Shown here in pieces: positions 58,766-64,000 of a stretch of 64,000 nucleotides of DNA. Below the pieces are notes generated by a model. It worked only from the letters and a program-made list of their open reading frames with translations, did not search any database and was not told the origin of the DNA. Position numbers and translations under genes: made by a program. Each line of letters opens with the position of its first letter. The first letter of the stretch is position 1. The stretch comes from Microseira sp003486305 (GTDB lineage: Bacteria > Cyanobacteriota > Cyanobacteriia > Cyanobacteriales > Aerosakkonemataceae): NCBI GenBank assembly GCA_031969655.1, contig DALYJX010000005.1, positions 1 to 64,000 of the forward strand. The letters run 5' to 3'.

Positions 58766-58842
58766 AACGAGCAAGCGAATGCGCTGAGAGTCCCCTTTTG
58801 AGTCTAGACCCTGGGACGAGCGATCGCGCTTGCTCGTTATGG
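58762..58842 (-). promoter_or_regulatory. Inverted repeat sequestering a start codon
   Basis: CCATAACGAGCAAGCG (58762-58777) is the exact complement of CGCTTGCTCGTTATGG (58827-58842). In the ssb-58277 transcript they would pair with a 49-nt loop and bury the ATG at 58765. It may be a translational control element or a terminator-like structure after ssb. Confidence 0.6.
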
Positions 58843-58851
58843 GGCGGGAAA

Positions 58852-59217
58852 CTACATTTCCCCGCCTGAGTAACCATCCATTTGAGCCGCAAGGGCATCG
58901 TGCTTGGCACCTAACAGCCGCAGTTGATCGACCTTGATCGTGGGTGAGGAGCGGTTAGCCCCAGTAGCGCTATCCCTCCAGCGCTCGAACTTTAAAGAAC
59001 CTTGCACCCCAATCAAGCTGCCCTTACGGACGTAGTTGGCAGCCACTTCTGCCGTCTTGCCCCACAGTTCCAGATTAAACCAGTCAGTTTGATTGCCATC
59101 GCGAGTCCAACGGTTCACCGCCAGAGTCAACCGACACTTAACGCTACCGGACTCGAAATACTTCACATCAGGATTTTGGCCTACATGGCCTACGAGAGTT
59201 ACTACATTGATACTCAT
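58852..59217 (-). CDS. ssb: Single-stranded DNA-binding protein
   Basis: A 121-residue SSB with a single OB fold: INVVTLVGHVGQNPDVKYFE, LAVNRWTRDGNQTDWFNLEL, AANYVRKGSLIGVQGSLKFE. The C-terminal tail is short and lacks the usual acidic DDDIPF-type tip, ending DGYSGGEM. It is thus either a short-tailed or an atypical SSB; cyanobacteria commonly have short SSBs. Divergent from mreB with ~190 bp between. ATG at 59217. Confidence 0.94.
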   Translation of the reverse strand: MSINVVTLVGHVGQNPDVKYFESGSVKCRLTLAVNRWTRDGNQTDWFNLELWGKTAEVAANYVRKGSLIGVQGSLKFERWRDSATGANRSSPTIKVDQLRLLGAKHDALAAQMDGYSGGEM

Positions 59218-59410
59218 ACTACCGATTCAGTACAGCTGTACTCTTTTGTCGTGGATCTACTTTAGCCCAAAAGACGCATTTAAAGCATTTTGCTGCTATT
59301 GACTAAAGAATTCTCCTGTGGAACTAGACGCCGCAGAGAAAACGTAATAAAATCCAGCACGGTTAGGTAGTAGTACAAAAAAGTATTTGACTTGGGGGCA
59401 GTAAAATCAC

Positions 59411-60457
59411 GTGGGTATTTTCAATCGCCTTCCCTCTTTTTCCAGGGACATGGGTATCGACCTCGGTACTGCAAATACGCTAGTTTATGTTTCGGGTAAA
59501 GGCATTGTTCTGCAAGAACCTTCTGTAGTTGCCATTGACAAATATACAAGGGAGCCGATCGCAGTCGGAGAAGAAGCGAAAAACATGCTGGGACGTTGTC
59601 CTGGCAACGTGGCGGCTTTGCGCCCGTTGCGCGATGGCGTGATTGCCGATTTCGATACCGCCGAAATCATGCTCAAGCATTTTATCCGCAGGGTACACGA
59701 AGGCAACGCTTTAGTCTCGCCTCGGATCGTGATTGGCATTCCCAGCGGCGTTACCGGCGTGGAACGACGAGCGGTGATGGATGCGGCAATTCAAGCAGGC
59801 GCTAGGGATGTTAGGTTAATCGACGAACCCGTAGCGGCAGCAATTGGAGCCGGATTACCCGTAGCAGAACCTACAGGGAACATGATCGTCGATATCGGCG
59901 GCGGCACGACGGAAGTGGCGGTTTTGAGCTTGCAGGGCACGGTAATCAGCGAATCGGTGCGAATTGCTGGCGATGAACTCAACGACTCGATTATCCAATA
60001 CATGAAAAAAGTTCACAATCTCGTGATTGGGGAAAGAACCGCTGAAGAAATCAAGATTCAGATTGGCTCGGCTTATCCCACCGATGCCGATGAAGATACG
60101 ATCATGGAAGTTCGAGGCTTGCACCTGCTTTCTGGTTTACCGCGAACCGTGACGATTAAAGGACCAGAAATTCGCGAAAGCATGTCGGAACCTCTGTCGA
60201 TTATTGTTGACGCAGTAAAGCGTACTTTGGAACGGACTCCCCCCGAACTGGCAGCGGATATTATTGACCGGGGGATTATGCTAGCAGGAGGCGGTGCCCT
60301 GCTCAAAGGTCTAGATACTCTAATTAGCCATGAAACCGGCATTGTGGTGCATGTAGCAGCAGATCCGCTCAGCTGCGTTGTCTTGGGAACGGGTCGGGTG
60401 CTAGAAAATATCAAACAACTCGATCGGGTATTTAGCGGTTACTCTCGCCCGATGTAA
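59411..60457 (+). CDS. mreB: Rod-shape determining protein MreB (GTG start)
   Basis: A 348-residue bacterial actin. The start is GTG at 59411 (MGIFNRLPSFSRDMGIDLGTANTLV), with GGGGG ~10 nt upstream. ATPase motifs are visible: DMGIDLGTANTLV (phosphate 1), IVDIGGGTTEVAVLS (phosphate 2) and IMLAGGGALLKGLD (adenosine). The membrane-associated polymer directs lateral cell-wall synthesis. First gene of mreBCD, although a 490-bp gap separates mreC. Standard length. Confidence 0.97.
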   Translation: MGIFNRLPSFSRDMGIDLGTANTLVYVSGKGIVLQEPSVVAIDKYTREPIAVGEEAKNMLGRCPGNVAALRPLRDGVIADFDTAEIMLKHFIRRVHEGNALVSPRIVIGIPSGVTGVERRAVMDAAIQAGARDVRLIDEPVAAAIGAGLPVAEPTGNMIVDIGGGTTEVAVLSLQGTVISESVRIAGDELNDSIIQYMKKVHNLVIGERTAEEIKIQIGSAYPTDADEDTIMEVRGLHLLSGLPRTVTIKGPEIRESMSEPLSIIVDAVKRTLERTPPELAADIIDRGIMLAGGGALLKGLDTLISHETGIVVHVAADPLSCVVLGTGRVLENIKQLDRVFSGYSRPM

Positions 60458-60951
60458 TGGGTTTGAGAAAGGCGTTTGGAATCAAAAACCAAATTTCAAA
60501 TTTGAACGTCTTTGCTCACTGTGTTAATTTTTCGTGTGGCAACCCCCAGCTTGGGTAATGGGGATGGAATCGCCTGCTGGCAAATAAACCTTACTAGCGC
60601 TGAATTGATGTAGTTAAAGCTAAGACAGGCTAGCAATTTGAGAAAATAATTGATAATTTTGTGTCTCCAGGATGACCCTAGAGCGTGGGGTTTGTAGGCG
60701 CGATCGCAGAAAATTTTCACAGCGAGCGATCGCGCTGGATTCTATGCATGGTGGTGCAATTTGGCACGTCAAACCACTAGCTCAAATCTGTAGTTGAGGC
60801 CGCAAACTCGGACAAGAGCGCCAGCCTGCCGGATTGGTTCATAATCAAAGGGCGTTAGCGCGGCAGAACAAGCGCAAAAATTTAGTCAAGCCCAGCGGAT
60901 TCCTCTGTCAAAATAAAACCAGAACTCAAAAGTTAAAACTTGCAACGCTCT
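60458..60951. other. Gap between mreB and mreC
   Basis: About 490 bp with no credible gene; short ORFs on both strands have no domain. No repeat family seen. Probably a leader or promoter for mreCD. The CAACCCCCAGCTTGGG / GGTAATGGGG region is GC-rich. Confidence 0.5.
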
Positions 60952-61701
60952 ATGTACACGCTACGTCGCTGGTGGGATCGGCATTGGTCACAAGTAATGT
61001 TGGTGAGTTTGATCGCCAGTGGTGCTTGGTTTGCAAAAGCTACCCAAGGAGCAGCCATATTTGAGCTTTACCAGTTGGTAACCAGTCCTTTCCAATCCGA
61101 TACAACTAAACAAGAGCAGTTAACCGATGCTCGCGTGTTGGAATTGCAGGCGCAGTTGGGGGAACTAGAGAGCCAAAATCAAAAACTAAAACAACTATTG
61201 GGATTTCAATCCCAGCAAAAAGGCACTGGAATTGTGGCTCCGATTATCGGGCGGAGTGCAGACCATTGGTGGCATCAGGTGACTTTGGGTAGGGGTTCCC
61301 AAGCCGGGATTAAGGAAGGGTATGTGGTCAAGGCTCCCGGCGGTCTGGTCGGTCGGGTGACGAGCGTTACTCCCCATACCAGCCGCGTTTTGTTAATCAG
61401 CGATCCAAGCAGTAGAGTAGGGGTGATAATTGGTCGCAGTCGCTACATGGGGATTATGCTGGGTCGCTCGAATAATAAAGCGGTAATGCAGTTCTTTGAA
61501 AAAACTCCAGATGTCCGCAAGGGCGATCTAGTGATGACTTCATCTATTAGCCATTTGTTTCCGGCAGGTTTGCCGGTAGGGCAGATAGAATCAGTAGATT
61601 TGAGTAAAAATCCGGCGCCGGAGGCGTCAATCAAACTGTCGGCTCCGATTAATAGTTTAGAGTGGGTTGTAGTGTCGCCCACGGATACCACACCTGAATA
61701 A
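60952..61701 (+). CDS. mreC: Rod-shape determining protein MreC
   Basis: A 249-residue protein from ATG 60952 (MYTLRRWWDRHWS); the TTG at 60940 would add four residues. One N-terminal TM (~16-33), a coiled coil (~60-85; VLELQAQLGELESQNQKLKQ), then two beta-barrel domains (~95-240; APIIGRSADHWWHQVTLGRG, VSPTDTTPE near end). It bridges MreB to periplasmic wall synthases. Followed 47 bp later by mreD. Length is typical. Confidence 0.95.
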   Translation: MYTLRRWWDRHWSQVMLVSLIASGAWFAKATQGAAIFELYQLVTSPFQSDTTKQEQLTDARVLELQAQLGELESQNQKLKQLLGFQSQQKGTGIVAPIIGRSADHWWHQVTLGRGSQAGIKEGYVVKAPGGLVGRVTSVTPHTSRVLLISDPSSRVGVIIGRSRYMGIMLGRSNNKAVMQFFEKTPDVRKGDLVMTSSISHLFPAGLPVGQIESVDLSKNPAPEASIKLSAPINSLEWVVVSPTDTTPE

Positions 61702-61748
61702 AATTAAAAATCTACAATCTCTTTTCTGAAATTAGGAGATTTTAACGC

Positions 61749-62291
61749 TTGGTTGACATCGCAAATTGGCAGATTTACCGGCAGCAGATTGCGAATTGGA
61801 TGGTAACGATTGGCTCGCTCGTTATTTGTGCGATGCTGTTACCAATCCGGTTACCAGGAATGGCATTGTTGGATCATGGTCCGAACTGGCTATTGATTTG
61901 GGTGGTGGCTTGGAGCATCAAGCGCACGATGCTACAGGGAGCGATCGCAGGTTTGGCGGTCGGTTTAATTCAAGATGGAATGACGGCTCCCTATCCGAGT
62001 CACGCGATCGCTTTAGCCTGCGTGGGAATTCTCAGTGCCAGGATTAAAAAGCAAAGGTATATCCAAGAAGATTTTATTTCCGTGGCGTTGATTGTATTTG
62101 GCATGGCGGTGGTGGCAGAAACGGTAATGGCGATTCAGTTTGGGATAATGGGCGATCGCAAGTTAGCCGCAATTTGGACTGACTACCAACGCATCGCCCT
62201 CGCATCTGCTATCCTCAGCAGTCTCTGGGCGCCGGTAGTTTACTATCCGCTCAATCTTTGGTGGAGACGGATGAACTTGCAAGAGCATTGA
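61749..62291 (+). CDS. mreD: Rod-shape determining protein MreD (probable TTG start)
   Basis: A 180-residue inner membrane protein with ~5 TMs (~20-35, 45-62, 67-82, 85-100, 112-135, 145-168). Completes the mreBCD set. The frame opens at TTG 61749 (MVDIANWQIYRQQIANW); the next ATG would delete the first helix boundary, so TTG is preferred with some doubt. ATTAGGAGATTTTAACGC gives AGGAG ~13 nt upstream. The stop is immediately followed by ribD (TGA then ATG), indicating coupling. Confidence 0.9.
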   Translation: MVDIANWQIYRQQIANWMVTIGSLVICAMLLPIRLPGMALLDHGPNWLLIWVVAWSIKRTMLQGAIAGLAVGLIQDGMTAPYPSHAIALACVGILSARIKKQRYIQEDFISVALIVFGMAVVAETVMAIQFGIMGDRKLAAIWTDYQRIALASAILSSLWAPVVYYPLNLWWRRMNLQEH

Positions 62292-63416
62292 ATGATGAAC
62301 AGCGAAGAATTTGACCGCGCCATGATGCGCCGATGTCTGGAACTTGCCCGCAAGGCTTTGGGACGAACTGCTCCCAATCCCCTCGTCGGCGCTGTAATTG
62401 TCAAAGATGGAATTATTGTAGGGGAAGGCTACCATCCAGCGGCTGGACAACCCCATGCTGAAGTGTTTGCGTTGCGTCAAGCAGGAGAAAAAGCCAGGGG
62501 GGCGACGATTTACGTCAGCTTGGAACCTTGCAATCACTACGGGCGCACCCCTCCCTGTTCGGAAGCTTTAGTTGCAGCTGGTGTGGCGAGGGTGGTGGTG
62601 GGGATGGTCGATCCTAACCCCCTGGTGGGTGGCGGCGGTATTGCCCGCTTGCGCGCCGCAGGAATTGAGGTAGTAGTAGGTGTGGAAGAAGAAGCTTGCC
62701 AAAAGCTCAATGAAGCATTTGTCCATCGCATTTTATACCGGCGTCCGTTGGGAATTTTGAAATACGCCATGACGGCAGACGGTAAAATTGCTGCTACGGG
62801 GGGACACAGCGCTTGGGTCACGTCTCTAGAAGCCCGCAGCGAGGTGCATCAACTGCGCGCTGCTTGCGATGCGATTGTGATCGGCGGTAATACGCTGCGC
62901 CTGGATAATCCCCATTTAACCAGCCATCAGATTGAAGCTCACAATCCCCTGCGGGTGGTGATGAGTCGCACCCTGGACTTACCAGAAAAAGCTTTCCTTT
63001 GGGAGACGACAGAAGCGCCTACGTTAGTGTTAACTGAAAAAGGCGCAAATCCAAAATTTCAGGAGTATCTGAGCAAACAAGGCGTGATGGTGGAAGAACT
63101 GGTGTCTTTGACGCCAGAGCGGGCAATGGCTTACTTTTATGACAAAGGTTTCCTCTCGGTGCTGTGGGAATGCGGCGGTATATTGGCTGCTAGCGCGATC
63201 GCTCAGGGTGCGGTACAAAAAATCCTCGCGTTTATTGCTCCCAAAATTGTTGGCGGTACCATAGCACCTACACCCGTAGGCGATTTGGGCTTTACAACTA
63301 TGACCGAGGCGCTGACTTTAGAACGTGTCACTTGGCGAGTTATCGGTCGAGATTGCCTGATGGAAGCTTATTTGCCCACACCACCCCCGGATCTGGCTCA
63401 AAAAAATCAGGGTTAA
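62292..63416 (+). CDS. ribD: Bifunctional riboflavin biosynthesis protein RibD
   Basis: A 374-residue enzyme with an N-terminal pyrimidine deaminase domain (~5-150) and C-terminal reductase domain (~150-365). Zn-binding motifs are visible: PHAEVFALRQAGEKA and SLEPCNHYGRTPPCSEALVA. The reductase has GILKYAMTADGKIAATGGHS, GGNTLRLDNPHLT and LWECGGILAASAI. Catalyses deamination and reduction steps to ARP-type uracil. Begins directly after mreD, an arrangement that suggests cotranscription rather than functional linkage. Confidence 0.96.
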   Translation: MMNSEEFDRAMMRRCLELARKALGRTAPNPLVGAVIVKDGIIVGEGYHPAAGQPHAEVFALRQAGEKARGATIYVSLEPCNHYGRTPPCSEALVAAGVARVVVGMVDPNPLVGGGGIARLRAAGIEVVVGVEEEACQKLNEAFVHRILYRRPLGILKYAMTADGKIAATGGHSAWVTSLEARSEVHQLRAACDAIVIGGNTLRLDNPHLTSHQIEAHNPLRVVMSRTLDLPEKAFLWETTEAPTLVLTEKGANPKFQEYLSKQGVMVEELVSLTPERAMAYFYDKGFLSVLWECGGILAASAIAQGAVQKILAFIAPKIVGGTIAPTPVGDLGFTTMTEALTLERVTWRVIGRDCLMEAYLPTPPPDLAQKNQG

Positions 63417-63488
63417 TACTGCTAGCTAATTCTCCCGGACAAGAGTATATATCCAGGGAGGAAGTGAAATAGACTATCTACAGTACTT

Positions 63489-64000
63489 ATGCTGGAATTT
63501 GCCATTTTAAGCCTTTTAGTCGGAAGTCTCGGGTTTCAGGCTTCGTTAATCGGTGGATGGATGCGCTGGCGGACGATTGCGATCGCTCAAGAAGAGGAAG
63601 AGGAGGAAGAAATCTTGACTCGTTATGATTTTAAAGCTGACATCGACACGGCTGTAAATGGGCAAACAAACGGATCGCCTCAATCGGGGACGCGGGATTT
63701 ACGCCTGCTGGGCTGGGAATTTAAAATTGTGCGTGCCAATCGCGACTTGTTTCGCAATCAAGCTATTTTACAGCGTTTGTGCGAAGAAGAGGCGGAGGCT
63801 GGCTGGGTTTTATTGGAAAAACTCGATGACCGACGGGTGCGATTTAAACGCCCTGTGGCGCTGCGGGATTTAATTAAACCAGAACGCCTGTCTTTTGACC
63901 CTTATCGGTGTCAGTATGGCCCGACGACGAGTCCTCTAGCTGTGCTATTTGCGATCGCTGCTATAAGCGCTTTTATTCTCCCCGCTTATTTGGGCTATAC
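63489..64000 (+). CDS. Conserved cyanobacterial membrane protein (partial, right edge)
   Basis: An ORF running off the right edge; ATG at 63489 (MLEFAILSLLVGSLGFQASL). One N-terminal TM (~4-23), then a Glu-rich stretch (AQEEEEEEEILTR), a soluble middle (LLGWEFKIVRANRDLFRNQA, EEAEAGWVLLEKLDDRRVRF, KRPVALRDLIKPE) and a further TM starting ~155 (SPLAVLFAIAAISAFI). Pattern recalls conserved cyanobacterial proteins of unknown function. No named family recognised. Confidence 0.7.
   Translation, partial: MLEFAILSLLVGSLGFQASLIGGWMRWRTIAIAQEEEEEEEILTRYDFKADIDTAVNGQTNGSPQSGTRDLRLLGWEFKIVRANRDLFRNQAILQRLCEEEAEAGWVLLEKLDDRRVRFKRPVALRDLIKPERLSFDPYRCQYGPTTSPLAVLFAIAAISAFILPAYLGY

Overview
The window comes from a cyanobacterial chromosome, most likely a filamentous, phycobilisome-containing species. 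The evidence is frequent GCGATCGC (HIP1) octamers, an NtcA gene with a textbook NtcA-type promoter, a flavodiiron flv4-2-type operon, a CpcS/CpeS-type bilin lyase, a carotenoid oxygenase, solanesyl diphosphate synthase, and an adjacent hetZ-patU pair (genes of filamentous cyanobacteria). I cannot fix the genus, and a hetZ-patU pair alone does not show that the organism makes heterocysts. The assembly contains one run of 100 Ns (33753-33852) inside a repetitive gene. Layout: 0-3.4 kb, a flavodiiron operon (Flv4-like C-terminus, PsiE-like membrane protein, Flv2-like protein). 3.7-9.8 kb, redox and stress genes with three transcription factors (old yellow enzyme homologue, AraC, Crp/Fnr, MarR, Dps, small monooxygenase, cysteine hydrolase, cupin). 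10-12.7 kb, an SLH porin closely followed by an MFS transporter. 13.4-19 kb, a small lipoprotein, bilin lyase, glycosyltransferase, carotenoid oxygenase and BT1 transporter. 19.1-20 kb, a HEPN two-gene cassette. 20-24.7 kb, hisB-fabI divergent from ntcA-DUF3084. 24.7-26.5 kb, an unassigned receiver/winged-helix operon. 27.2-37 kb, an envelope-stress and efflux region (NarL-type two-component system, DUF3124 lipoprotein, antiporter, Spy-like protein, PepSY-type protein, MacA/MacB-like exporter), followed by an intradiol dioxygenase. 38.2-42.8 kb, a transglutaminase-like membrane protein lacking its catalytic Cys and His, then hetZ-patU. 43-53.3 kb, a long repeat array and a minus-strand run with a BtaA-like transferase, PEP-synthase-like phosphotransferase, UbiA prenyltransferase, a duplicated polytopic protein and a radical SAM enzyme, which together look like an uncharacterised lipid or isoprenoid pathway. 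53.7-64 kb, conserved envelope and housekeeping genes (amidase, murI, sds, ssb, mreBCD, ribD). The spaces between genes are packed with interspersed repeats of several kinds: heptamer tracts, hairpin pairs around a conserved TTTGTTTGTATAGC core, and palindromic elements ending in AGGGGCACGGCAT or AGGGGCGGGTTT. Some have entered coding sequence (carotenoid oxygenase, probably the hisB N-terminus). The strongest candidates for undescribed biology are the radical SAM/UbiA/PEP-synthase-like cluster, the HEPN cassette with an RHH-like partner, the receiver/winged-helix operon, and a shared 70-nt upstream element in the envelope-stress region.
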